Positions 16,685-26,844 of a stretch of 64,000 nt of DNA are shown here, in pieces (position 1 is the first letter of the stretch; each line of letters starts with the position of its first letter). Both the position numbers and the translations under genes were made by a program. The notes under the pieces were generated by a model. The model had not been told where the DNA came from and did no database searches. It saw nothing but the letters and a program-made list of their open reading frames with translations. The DNA lies in assembly GCF_025821625.1 (NCBI RefSeq), contig NZ_JACKSH010000185.1, positions 1-64,000 of the forward strand, read 5' to 3'. The DNA is from Mycolicibacterium pyrenivorans (lineage in GTDB: Bacteria > Actinomycetota > Actinomycetes > Mycobacteriales > Mycobacteriaceae).

Positions 16685-17863
16685 GTGCAGCTGACGTTCG
16701 ATGCCGACGTCGAGACGTTCCGGACGGAATTCGCCCGTTTTCTCGACGAACGCCTGCCCGCCGAGGCCGAGGCGGCGGGCGAAGGATCCCGTTCGACGTC
16801 GCACGTGCCGGCGTGGGCGCGGCGCTGGCAGCAGGTCCAGTTCGACCACGGGTGGTTGCTGCCGGGAAACCCCCCGGAGTTCGGCGGGCGAAACGCCGGC
16901 ATCCTGCAGCAATTCGTTCACCGCGAGGAACTGTCACGGCGCCGCATCTATCACGCATTCAACCCGCAGGGCGTCGGCATCATCGCCGCCTCGCTGCTGT
17001 CATTCGGCACCGAAGAGCAGAAGCAGCGCTGGGCGGTGCCGATCCTTCGCGCGGAGATGACCGCCTCGCTCGGCATGAGCGAACCGGGAGCGGGTTCCGA
17101 CCTGGCCGGTCTGAGCACCCGCGCGACCGTCGACGACGGCGGCTTCGTCGTCAACGGCCAGAAGGTGTGGACGTCCGGTGCTCATGACGCTGACGTCATC
17201 CTCGCCTTCGTGCGAACCGACCCGAATGCTCCCAAGCACAAGGGAATAAGCGCGCTGCTCGTCCCGACCGACAGCCCCGGAGTGGTGTGCCGCCCCTTCG
17301 CCTCGGTGTACGACCGCGAGGGCCTGGACTTCAACGAGGTGTTCTTCACCGACGTGCGGGTTCCCGCGGAGAACCTGGTCGGAACGCTGCACGAAGGCTG
17401 GCGGGTGGCCAACGGTTCCCTTGGGCACGAACGCACGCTGATGTGGATGTCGTTCGCCAACCGGCTGGAACAACTGCTCGAAGACTTCCGGCCCGTCGGA
17501 GCGGTGAACCGCGACCGCTATGCGACCATCGCGATGGACTACCAGGCGCTACGGTTGCTCGGTTCGGCGGCGCTCGGGCAGGCCGCACGCGGCGAGCGCG
17601 ACATCCCTGCCGTGTCAGTGCTCAAGGTGCTCGGCTCGGAGGCCGAGCAGAACGCCATGAGGCACGCGCTCGACGCAGCGGGTGTCGACGGGCTCACCGA
17701 TCCGGCGCTGACGGCCCCGTACAACCCCTACGCGCCAGACCTTTTCACCGCCAGTTGGTTCGCGCGTTACATCAGCACCTACGCGGGTACCATCGCCGGC
17801 GGCACGTCGGAGATCCAGCGCAACATCATCGCCCAGCGGGTCCTGGGTCTGCCCGCGCGCTGA
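16685..17863 (+). CDS. Acyl-CoA dehydrogenase
   Basis: A 392-residue dehydrogenase very similar to the protein at 54974: shared blocks include RRRIYHAFNPQGV, NGQKVWTSGAHDAD and NEVFFTDVRVPAENLVG. The flavin motif is LGMSEPGAGSDLAG and the C-terminus ends GGTSEIQRNIIAQRVLGLP. The medium-chain Glu position is Gly (TIAGGTSE), and a Glu lies in LGHERTLMW, so a helix-G catalytic base is likely. Similar enzymes act on CoA esters of large molecules such as steroid side chains. The GTG at 16685 is the start. Confidence 0.9.
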   Translation: MQLTFDADVETFRTEFARFLDERLPAEAEAAGEGSRSTSHVPAWARRWQQVQFDHGWLLPGNPPEFGGRNAGILQQFVHREELSRRRIYHAFNPQGVGIIAASLLSFGTEEQKQRWAVPILRAEMTASLGMSEPGAGSDLAGLSTRATVDDGGFVVNGQKVWTSGAHDADVILAFVRTDPNAPKHKGISALLVPTDSPGVVCRPFASVYDREGLDFNEVFFTDVRVPAENLVGTLHEGWRVANGSLGHERTLMWMSFANRLEQLLEDFRPVGAVNRDRYATIAMDYQALRLLGSAALGQAARGERDIPAVSVLKVLGSEAEQNAMRHALDAAGVDGLTDPALTAPYNPYAPDLFTASWFARYISTYAGTIAGGTSEIQRNIIAQRVLGLPAR

Positions 17864-17941
17864 CGCCGAGCAGGCGGTCAAGCGGGGCCCGGTGCGGGGA
17901 TCGCCCTGTCTTGTGCAGTCCGCCGTGGGAGAATATCGGCT

Positions 17942-18691
17942 ATGACTTTGGTTCTCGTGCACGGTAATCCGGAGACCGACGCGGTCTGGGGTCCCCTCGT
18001 CGATGTCCTAGGCCGCACGGATGTGGTGCGGTTGTCACCGCCCGGATTCGGTTCCCCGCTGCCCAGCGGATTCCCGGCAACCTTTCTCGCCTACCGTGAT
18101 TGGCTCGAAGCCGAGCTGGAGAGTATCGGTGGACCCGTCGACCTCGTCGGGCACGACTGGGGCGGATGTCACGTGGTCAACGCGGTGATGCATCGACCCG
18201 ACCTCGTACGCAGCTGGGCCAGCGACGTCGTCGGCCTGTTCGACCGCGACTACGTGTGGCACGACATGGCTCAGGCGTTCCAGACCCCCAAGACCGGTGA
18301 GCAACTGGTCGAGATGATGCAGCACGGTTCGCTACAGGACCGGGCGCAACAGCTGGTGGCCTTCGGCATTCCCACAGACGTCGCGACTTCGTTTGCGGCA
18401 GCGCAGGGTACGGACATGGGGCAGGCGATCCTGGCGCTATACCGCTCGGCACGCCAACCGGCTCTGGCCGATGCCGGACGCGCACTCGAGAACGCCGCGG
18501 CCCGGCCGGGGCTTTCGCTTTCGGCCACCGAGGACCCGTTTGTCGGCACCGACGAGATGCGGCTGCGGGCCGCCGGCCGGGCCGGCGCTCGGACCGAGGT
18601 TCTCGACGGGCTGGGGCATTGGTGGATGGTCGAGAACCCGGCCATCGGGGCCGCTACGCTCACCCGGTTCTGGGAATCTCTCGACAGCTGA
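17942..18691 (+). CDS. Alpha/beta hydrolase with Asp nucleophile
   Basis: The 249-residue protein has the nucleophile elbow GHDWGG, in which Asp replaces the usual Ser, as in epoxide hydrolases and haloalkane dehalogenases. The oxyanion segment is VHGNPET, and the likely catalytic His is in LGHWWMVENP. Hydrolysis of an epoxide or a carbon-halogen bond is therefore more likely than of an ester. It stands alone, 78 bases after the acyl-CoA dehydrogenase gene. Confidence 0.78.
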   Translation: MTLVLVHGNPETDAVWGPLVDVLGRTDVVRLSPPGFGSPLPSGFPATFLAYRDWLEAELESIGGPVDLVGHDWGGCHVVNAVMHRPDLVRSWASDVVGLFDRDYVWHDMAQAFQTPKTGEQLVEMMQHGSLQDRAQQLVAFGIPTDVATSFAAAQGTDMGQAILALYRSARQPALADAGRALENAAARPGLSLSATEDPFVGTDEMRLRAAGRAGARTEVLDGLGHWWMVENPAIGAATLTRFWESLDS

Positions 18692-18708
18692 GGTGCGTGC
18701 GTCGGATC

Positions 18709-20445
18709 TCAGACCCTCGATGGTTTCGGCGCGGCGAGCTCGGCGAGCGCGGACATGAACAGCTCGTCCATCTGCGGGCTCAGATCGCTCAGGAGCGGCG
18801 CGCTGGCGAAGCTGGCGGAACCGAAGACTCGTTCGAGCACATCGGTTTCGGTGGTGGCGCCGATGGCAAGGCACAGGCACGCAACGCCTTCCGATCGGAG
18901 CTCTTCAAGGGCCTTGCTGGCGTCGGCTTCCGCGTAACGACCTTCGTACCCGTCGTCGTAGGGGAAGCCGTCCGAAAGTACGAGCAGCAGCCGGTTGGGG
19001 GTACCGGCCTGGACCTTGAGAACCTCGCCGGCACCCCGGATTCCGGCGCCGAGACGGGTGTAGCTGCCCGGCTCGAGCTGGTTGAGCCGGGCACGTCCAA
19101 CGGCGCTGAAACTCTGGTCGAATGTCTTGATGGCCGGCAGATGGACGGCGTGGCGACCTTGCGACCGGAAGGCGTAGACGGCCACGCGGTCGCCGAGCTC
19201 TTCAAGCGTGATGGCCAAGGTGGCCGCCGCCCGTCGCTGGTGGTCGTGCACCGCGAGGCCGTCGGAATCGGCATCGACGGCAGACCCGGAGGCGTCGATC
19301 AGGATGAGCACACCGAGATTGCGCGCGAGTTTACGGCGCTCCAGGTAGACGTGCTCGGGTGAAGAGAAGCCGGATTGCAGATCGACGAACAGATCGATGA
19401 GCGCTTCGATGTCGAGGTCGTCTCCGTCGGCACGGGCGCGCAGCACTTTCGGCCCGAGTCCGACGCGAGCCAGGCGGCGTCGCAGTACGTCGTCGCGCGC
19501 GACACCGGCATCGGCGACGTCGGCGTCGACGGTCAGCGGAAAGTCGATGACCCGGCACCAGTCGGGCTTGTACCGGTCGTTGAAGACATCCCACTCTGGA
19601 TACAAGGCGCCGCCCACCCCCACCGCAGCCCCGGGCTTGCCGTCGTCGGTGAACTGGATTCGGGTGGGCAACGGGCGGGCATCCGGCCCGATCTCCTGGA
19701 CCCGCCGGGTGGAGCGGACGGTCATCTCCGCGCCCGCGGCGCCCTCTCCCGGGGAACGTGAACCCCCGAACATCTTGCGCATGTAGTCCGACATCGACTG
19801 GTTGTTGAAGATGGGACTCTCGAACAACTTGAGGATTTTGCTGTCCCCGGACTTCCCGCCGTCATCGTCGTCGTCTTCGTCGTCCTCGTCCGATTCCGGC
19901 ATGTCGATCGGATCGAACTGCAATTGGAGGTCTTTGTCGGTGGCCTTCCCACCGGGACCGGGCGGGGCCGCCATCAACTGGGAAGGTTTGATGGCGCCGA
20001 ACCACGCCGGCGGATCGGCGATCACGGTTCGGCTCTTGGCCACTTCGAGCGACTCGTCGGCGGTCGAAGTGCTCGGCTGTCCGCCGTCCAGGAGCGCGGC
20101 GTCGAGCGGAATACGGACGGCGAGTTCTGCGAGGACGCGACGACCTTCGAGCGCCAGGTAGCGGCGGGCCAACGTGGCCCGCGCCCGCAAGCCCTTCACC
20201 AATCGCGGGTCAAGACTTCCTGCGCCGAGAAGTGCGGCCTGAAGCAGCATCTCTCGGCGCTGCTCCGCCACGGTGCCACTGGCCGAGACGAAGATGAACT
20301 GGCCGTTGGTGTATGCCGGCCGGCCGGCCGGAGCCTCGGTGACATCGACAGACCTGCCTGCGATGTAGGTGGCGAGGAACCGGAACCGGTCAGGATCTCC
20401 CGGCGAAGCGACGGGGACGGGCACAGTGCCGGAAGCGTCGGTCAC
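18709..20445 (-). CDS. VWA-domain protein, NorD/CoxE-like
   Basis: The 578-residue protein ends with a von Willebrand A domain whose metal site is complete: DASGS at LILIDASGSAVDADSDG, Thr in SYTRLGAGIRG and Asp in LVLSDGFPYDDGYEG. The middle has an acidic Asp/Glu run (SDEDDEDDDDDGGKSG). NorD- and CoxE-type proteins work with a MoxR ATPase to mature or insert a metal centre into a partner enzyme. The GTG start overlaps the MoxR stop (GTGA). The likely partner is the AveC-like membrane protein encoded first in this operon. Confidence 0.85.
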   Translation of the reverse strand: MTDASGTVPVPVASPGDPDRFRFLATYIAGRSVDVTEAPAGRPAYTNGQFIFVSASGTVAEQRREMLLQAALLGAGSLDPRLVKGLRARATLARRYLALEGRRVLAELAVRIPLDAALLDGGQPSTSTADESLEVAKSRTVIADPPAWFGAIKPSQLMAAPPGPGGKATDKDLQLQFDPIDMPESDEDDEDDDDDGGKSGDSKILKLFESPIFNNQSMSDYMRKMFGGSRSPGEGAAGAEMTVRSTRRVQEIGPDARPLPTRIQFTDDGKPGAAVGVGGALYPEWDVFNDRYKPDWCRVIDFPLTVDADVADAGVARDDVLRRRLARVGLGPKVLRARADGDDLDIEALIDLFVDLQSGFSSPEHVYLERRKLARNLGVLILIDASGSAVDADSDGLAVHDHQRRAAATLAITLEELGDRVAVYAFRSQGRHAVHLPAIKTFDQSFSAVGRARLNQLEPGSYTRLGAGIRGAGEVLKVQAGTPNRLLLVLSDGFPYDDGYEGRYAEADASKALEELRSEGVACLCLAIGATTETDVLERVFGSASFASAPLLSDLSPQMDELFMSALAELAAPKPSRV

Positions 20446-21260
20446 TTGTCGGGCAGGACCGTGTTGACGAGTTCATCGAGAGCGCGGATGACGTCGGCGT
20501 CGTCGGAGAGCACCTGGACGACGGCTGCGTGAACAGCGCTGCGCAGGTTCAGCCCTTCAGCGGCGAGGCCGCCGGCGAGAATCAACATGCGGGTGGATGA
20601 CACTTCGCGCAACGGTGAGCCGTCGAGGTTGCGAATGGCGTACGCCAGCTTGACCAACGAACGTGCGGTCTCGATGTCGATCCCGGCCTCGTAGGCAACC
20701 ACCTCGGTCTCGACCTCGGGGGAGGGATAGCCGAGCTCGATGGCGATGAACCGTTGGCGGGTCGACTCCTTGAGGTTCTTCAGGACGCTCTGATAGCCGG
20801 GGTTGTAGGAGATCACCAGCTGGAACCCGGGCGCTGCCTGCAGCGTCGTTCCGAGCCGGTCGACGGGCAACTCACGGCGGTGATCGGCGAGGGGGTGGAT
20901 GACCACCGTGGTGTCCTGGCGCGCCTCCACCACCTCGTCCAGATAGAAGATGGCGCCCTCACGCACCGCGCGGGTCAACGGCCCGTCCACCCAGACCGTC
21001 TCACCACCCTTCAACAGGAACCGGCCGACCAGATCCGCCGACGTCATGTCCTCGTGTCCCGCAACGGTGATCAGATCCCGGTCCAGCTGATGGGCCATCG
21101 CCTCGACGAATCGGGTCTTCCCGCAACCTGTGGGGCCTTTCAACAGGACCGGCAGGCCTCGGCGGGCCGCCGCGCGGAAGACCTCCACCTCGTCGCCCAC
21201 CGCACGGTAGAACGGCGCGGTCGAAACGGGGGTGACCACCGCGGCAGTGCTGTTCAGCAT
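20442..21260 (-). CDS. MoxR-family AAA+ ATPase, NorQ/CbbQ-like
   Basis: A 272-residue AAA+ protein with Walker A in KGPTGCGKTRF, Walker B in AIFYLDEVVEA and sensor Asn in LVISYNPGYQ. MoxR/CbbQ/NorQ ATPases pair with VWA proteins as metal-centre or conformational chaperones. Its ATG follows the AveC-like TAA with no gap, and its stop overlaps the VWA start, so the three genes are one transcription and translation unit. No membrane segment is seen; it should be cytoplasmic. Confidence 0.92.
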   Translation of the reverse strand: MLNSTAAVVTPVSTAPFYRAVGDEVEVFRAAARRGLPVLLKGPTGCGKTRFVEAMAHQLDRDLITVAGHEDMTSADLVGRFLLKGGETVWVDGPLTRAVREGAIFYLDEVVEARQDTTVVIHPLADHRRELPVDRLGTTLQAAPGFQLVISYNPGYQSVLKNLKESTRQRFIAIELGYPSPEVETEVVAYEAGIDIETARSLVKLAYAIRNLDGSPLREVSSTRMLILAGGLAAEGLNLRSAVHAAVVQVLSDDADVIRALDELVNTVLPDK

Positions 21261-22424
21261 TTACTCTCCTCGCTCGAGCGGAACGTTCTTGGGAAGCTCG
21301 ACGCCGTCGGGCAGGACGAGCTCACCGTCGTGATTGATGTAGCCGGAATTCGTCAGGGGCATCGGCAGCGCGGGGTCGGGGCATGGCCGATCGGTGTCCT
21401 CACCGCAGATGCCCATCAGGAAGTAGGACCGCTTCAGGATGTCCTCAGGCCAGGGATCCTGGTGCATGGCGAAGAACTGTGCCGGAATGTTGTAGAACAC
21501 GAAGAAGAAGGCGCTGCAGGCGGCGAAGATCGCCAGGAAGCGGGTGAGCTGCTGTTTGACGAAACCGCCTCGGACCTGGTCGAGTCCCCGCTCGACGAAC
21601 GTCCGGCCACGGTCGTCGGTGAAGTAACGCATGCAGCACAGGCCGGCCTGCACGCCGCCCCACATGAGCCCTTCATAGAGTGGCCACTGGTAGTAGGTGC
21701 CGGCATTGACCGACAACGCCTGGATGGCGCCCGGATAGGTGAACAGCCCCATCGGCATCAGGAACAGGCCCTCGATGACGAAATCGAAGAAGAAGGTCCA
21801 GGCGATCACGACGCCGATCAGCCCGAGGGTGTTGATGTTGGGAAACCGCTTCTTGGCCAAGCGCATCACCGCGCAGCCGAGCATCGTGCACAGCAGCACG
21901 AAGAAGTAACCCGGGGCGTTCATCAGGACGGGCTCTGCCATCATGGCGCCCGGCTCCCCGAACGACACCCAACCCGGAACGTCCTGGACCCATGAGCCCA
22001 TGTTCCACATCCAGGTGTTGTAGGTGCTCCACGTGCTGAAGTAGTTCAGCAGCGGGTCCTGGAACCACAGCAGGCCGCAGGACACGAAGAGCATGCCGTC
22101 CAGGGTGATTCGCCGTTCCCGGCGCCACGGTCGAATGAGGAACCACCAGATGGCAATTGGTAGGCTCACCACGATCACGGCGGTCCAGGTGAACAGGATC
22201 GCCTTCATGAACGTCGGCGGGTCGGTGGGGCCTGCGGGCACCCGCTCGAAGTGGGGCCCGGTGACCCATTTGCCCCATACGTACAGCTGGAAGGCGAGGA
22301 TCAGTCCGCCGACGGTGGCCCACACGCGCACCGGCGTGATCTTCTTCTGAGGCTGCGCACCGAGCGTTGCGTCGCTGAGCGATTCGGTGAGAACTGGCTT
22401 CTTCCTGCTCGACAGATCGCTCAC
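21261..22424 (-). CDS. AveC-like (spirocyclase family) membrane protein, copy 1
   Basis: A 387-residue integral membrane protein with about seven hydrophobic segments, for example VWATVGGLILAFQLYVW and FMKAILFTWTAVIVVSLPIA. Conserved blocks include ITLDGMLFVSCGLLWFQDP, YYQWPLYEGLMWGG and CGEDTDRPCPDP, shared with the copy at 24931. Mycobacterial proteins of this kind are annotated as AveC-family spirocyclases, after the avermectin protein that forms a spiroketal; the true reaction is unknown. The GTG start is divergent from a tetR gene with a shared operator between. It heads the MoxR/VWA operon. Confidence 0.7.
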   Translation of the reverse strand: MSDLSSRKKPVLTESLSDATLGAQPQKKITPVRVWATVGGLILAFQLYVWGKWVTGPHFERVPAGPTDPPTFMKAILFTWTAVIVVSLPIAIWWFLIRPWRRERRITLDGMLFVSCGLLWFQDPLLNYFSTWSTYNTWMWNMGSWVQDVPGWVSFGEPGAMMAEPVLMNAPGYFFVLLCTMLGCAVMRLAKKRFPNINTLGLIGVVIAWTFFFDFVIEGLFLMPMGLFTYPGAIQALSVNAGTYYQWPLYEGLMWGGVQAGLCCMRYFTDDRGRTFVERGLDQVRGGFVKQQLTRFLAIFAACSAFFFVFYNIPAQFFAMHQDPWPEDILKRSYFLMGICGEDTDRPCPDPALPMPLTNSGYINHDGELVLPDGVELPKNVPLERGE

Positions 22425-22496
22425 GACACCGTCTTCCCTGCACTTTTCGATCTCATGGACCTCAGAGCTCCTCCCGAAGTGGCCGATGCGTCGAAA

Positions 22497-22514
22497 ATAT
22501 ACCAGTGAGTATCT
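22497..22514. promoter_or_regulatory. TetR operator in the AveC/tetR divergent promoter, copy 1
   Basis: The core ATACCAGTGAGTAT has 4-base arms with a 6-base spacer. It matches ATACCAGTCAGTAT at 26147-26160 except for one base, and both lie at the same place between an AveC-like gene and a tetR gene. Each TetR is expected to bind here and control both genes. Confidence 0.65.
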
Positions 22515-22558
22515 GGATGACCAATAGTCCGAGAAAAAAACTGTGGCAATATTGCCGC

Positions 22559-23161
22559 ATGGTCGAGCCCTGGACGCGGGAGCGGCGCCTCGAGCGCACG
22601 CGCTCCCTGCTGCTGGATGCCGCAGAGCAGGTGTTCGCCGAAAAAGGTTTCATCCCGGCCACTCTCGACGACATCGCCAAGGCGGCCGGCTATTCCAAAG
22701 GCGCGATCTACAAGTACTTCGCCACCAAGGAAGAACTATTCCTGGCCGCGAGCGACCGCTACTGGCGCCGATACTTCGACAACTTCGCCGAGGTGATGTC
22801 CTCGGCGGACCACATCGGGGCACGCGAGCTCGAGGACATCGGCGAGAGGTGGCGCCAGCTCTCTCGAGACCGCGGCGCCGAGCACGCAGCACTGGGCCTC
22901 GAGTTCAATCTGTACCTGCTGCGCAACCCGGAGGCGCGGGAACGCGTGGCCGCCAAGCGATCAGAGGTCGTCGACCAGCTCGCCCGCTACATCGTCGAGG
23001 GCATCGACAGCCTCGGCGCGACCCTGTTGATCCCGGCTGCGACGTTCGCCCACATCATCATCGCCACGACAGACGCCGTCGAACTGGGTAGCCACCTCAA
23101 CGACATCGATCTCTACCAGCCGATCGTCGAGATGTACGTCTCGGCCGTCAAGATGCCGTAA
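22559..23161 (+). CDS. TetR-family regulator, copy 1 of a twin pair
   Basis: The 200-residue protein has the HTH at about residues 12-57 (RTRSLLLDAAEQVFAEKGF, LDDIAKAAGYSKGAIYKYF). It is closely similar over its whole length to the regulator at 26206, sharing RYWRRYFDNFAEVMSS and WRQLSRDRGAEHAALG. ATG 22559 is chosen because it matches the twin's MVE-WTRERRLE start. It is divergent from AveC copy 1 with an operator between. Confidence 0.93.
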   Translation: MVEPWTRERRLERTRSLLLDAAEQVFAEKGFIPATLDDIAKAAGYSKGAIYKYFATKEELFLAASDRYWRRYFDNFAEVMSSADHIGARELEDIGERWRQLSRDRGAEHAALGLEFNLYLLRNPEARERVAAKRSEVVDQLARYIVEGIDSLGATLLIPAATFAHIIIATTDAVELGSHLNDIDLYQPIVEMYVSAVKMP

Positions 23162-23178
23162 GCGGCACGTTCCTGCGG

Positions 23179-24918
<1,740 letters not shown>

Positions 24919-24930
24919 GTCGCGGTCGGG

Positions 24931-26100
24931 TCACTGGCCGTGTTCGATGGGAACGACGGGCGGGATCTCGGCGCCGTCCGGGGCGACGAATTCGCCGTCG
25001 TGGTTGATGTAGCCCGAGTGCTTGGTCGGATACGGCAGCAGTTCGGGATTCGGGCACGGTCGGTCGGTGCCCTCACCGCAGATGCCGGGATTGAAGTACG
25101 AGCGCTTCTGCACGTCTTCGGGCCACGGGTCGCCGTGCATGCCGAGCCAGGTCGCGGGCACGTTGTAGAAGAGGAAGAAGCATGCGCTGACGCCCCCGAA
25201 GATCGCCAGGAAGCGGATGAACTGTTGTTTGATGAACCCGCCGCGGATGCTGTCCAGTCCGCGTTCGACCAGGGTGCGTCCTCGGTCATCGGTGAAGAAG
25301 CGCAGGCAGCACAGCGCCGTCTGGACGCCGCCCCACATCAGCCCCTCGTAGACGGGCCACTGGTAGTAGGTGCCGGCGTTGAATGACAACGACTGGATGG
25401 CGCCGGGGTAGGAATAGAAGCCGACCGGCAGGAGGATGAGCCCCTCCATGATGAAGTCGAAGACGAAGGCGATCGCATAGGTGACCAGGATCAGCCGCAG
25501 GTTGCTGATCGTCGGCCAGCGGTTCTTGATCTTGCGCATGATCGCGCACCCGACGATGGTGAGCAGCAGCACGCCGTACATGTAGCCGGGGATATTGGTC
25601 AGCAGCGGTTCGGGCACCGTATGGCCGGGTTCCTCGTGTGCCACCCAGCCCGGAAAATGCGGTGCCCAGGAACCCTGGTTCCACAGCCAGGCGTTGTACG
25701 TACACCAGGTGCTGTAGTAGTTGAGCATCGGATCCTGGAACATCATCAGGCCCATCGAGACCAGCAGCATGCCGTCGAGCGTGATGCGCTTCTCCCGCAC
25801 CCAGGGCCGGATGATGAAGAACCAGAGGGCGAATGGCAGGCCGATCCAGAGCACGGCCGCGTTGGCGATCAACGGGATCTTCATGTACAGCGGTGGCTCG
25901 CTCGGGCCTCCCGCCACCGACTCGAAGTAGGGTCCGCTGACCCACCGGACGATGACATACACCGTCAGCGCCAGGAACACGGCGCCGACTGTGGCCCAGA
26001 TCTTGACGGCCGCCGCCTTGGGCTGTACCTGGGAACCGAGTTCGGCCTTCGCGCCGAGTGACTCGGTGACCGCAGACTTCTTGTTCGACAGCTCGCTCAA
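24931..26100 (-). CDS. AveC-like (spirocyclase family) membrane protein, copy 2
   Basis: A 389-residue relative of the protein at 21261, with the same block order: ITLDGMLLVSMGLMMFQDP, YYQWPVYEGLMWGG and CGEGTDRPCPNP. It has the same hydrophobic segments and the C-terminal SGYINHDGEFVAPDG. TTG 26100 is preferred because AGGAGG lies 5 bases upstream and the resulting MSELSNKK matches copy 1's MSDLSSRK; GTG 26103 is possible. Unlike copy 1 it is followed by the exported esterase, not by MoxR/VWA genes. Divergent from tetR copy 2. Confidence 0.7.
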   Translation of the reverse strand: MSELSNKKSAVTESLGAKAELGSQVQPKAAAVKIWATVGAVFLALTVYVIVRWVSGPYFESVAGGPSEPPLYMKIPLIANAAVLWIGLPFALWFFIIRPWVREKRITLDGMLLVSMGLMMFQDPMLNYYSTWCTYNAWLWNQGSWAPHFPGWVAHEEPGHTVPEPLLTNIPGYMYGVLLLTIVGCAIMRKIKNRWPTISNLRLILVTYAIAFVFDFIMEGLILLPVGFYSYPGAIQSLSFNAGTYYQWPVYEGLMWGGVQTALCCLRFFTDDRGRTLVERGLDSIRGGFIKQQFIRFLAIFGGVSACFFLFYNVPATWLGMHGDPWPEDVQKRSYFNPGICGEGTDRPCPNPELLPYPTKHSGYINHDGEFVAPDGAEIPPVVPIEHGQ

Positions 26101-26144
26101 CACGCCCTCCTGGACCGCCGCGTCCGCACGCGGCTCACAGCGAA

Positions 26145-26162
26145 AGATACCAGTCAGTATCT
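26145..26162. promoter_or_regulatory. TetR operator in the AveC/tetR divergent promoter, copy 2
   Basis: AGATAC (26145-26150) and GTATCT (26157-26162) are perfect 6-base inverted arms around CAGTCA. The element nearly repeats the one at 22497-22514, matching the near-identity of the two flanking TetR proteins. Confidence 0.7.
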
Positions 26163-26205
26163 GAATGTCCAGAGGGTTTCTCAGATTCTGTGGCACACTT
26201 TCGGT

Positions 26206-26844
26206 ATGGTCGAGCGCTGGACGAGGGAACGACGCCTCGAGCACACGCGCTCGCTCCTGCTGGATGCAGCCGAGGATGTGTTCGCGGAAAAGGGTTTCGC
26301 CCCAGCAACTCTCGATGACATTGCGCACGCCGCGGGCTACACCAAGGGCGCCATCTACAAGCACTTCGCCACCAAGGAAGACCTCTTCCTGGCGGTGAGT
26401 GACCGGTACTGGCGCCGCTACTTCGACAACTTCGCCGAAGTGATGTCGTCCTCGGAGCAGGTCGGATCGAGCGAGCTCGACGAAATTGCCGCGCGGTGGC
26501 GGCAACTCAGCCGTGACCGCGGCGCCGAGCACGCCGCACTGGGGTACGAATTCGCGCTTTACCTGCTGCGCAACCCCGATGCGCGCGAGCGCGTGGCGGA
26601 GAAGCGGTCGGAGGTCGTGGAGGCGCTCGCGAAGTTCATCGTGGAAGGCATCGACAGGCTCGGTGGAGCCTTGCTGATCGCACCGTTGACCTTGGCTCAG
26701 GTGCTGGTCGCCACCAGTGATTCCGTCGTGCTGGGAAGCGAACTCGACGATGTCGACCTCTACCGGCCGGTCATCGAGATGTACATGTCCGCGATAAAAC
26801 TGCCAGAGAACCCCGGTGACAACCGGCGAAAGGAACCTCGGTGA
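26206..26844 (+). CDS. TetR-family regulator, copy 2 of a twin pair
   Basis: The 212-residue protein begins MVERWTRERRLEHTRSLLLD, with the HTH through LDDIAHAAGYTKGAIYKHF. It resembles the regulator at 22559 along its length but carries a short basic tail (NPGDNRRKEPR). Its TGA overlaps the GTG of the P450 gene by 4 bases, so regulator and P450 are translated together. It probably represses AveC copy 2 and its own operon through 26145-26162. Confidence 0.93.
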   Translation: MVERWTRERRLEHTRSLLLDAAEDVFAEKGFAPATLDDIAHAAGYTKGAIYKHFATKEDLFLAVSDRYWRRYFDNFAEVMSSSEQVGSSELDEIAARWRQLSRDRGAEHAALGYEFALYLLRNPDARERVAEKRSEVVEALAKFIVEGIDRLGGALLIAPLTLAQVLVATSDSVVLGSELDDVDLYRPVIEMYMSAIKLPENPGDNRRKEPR

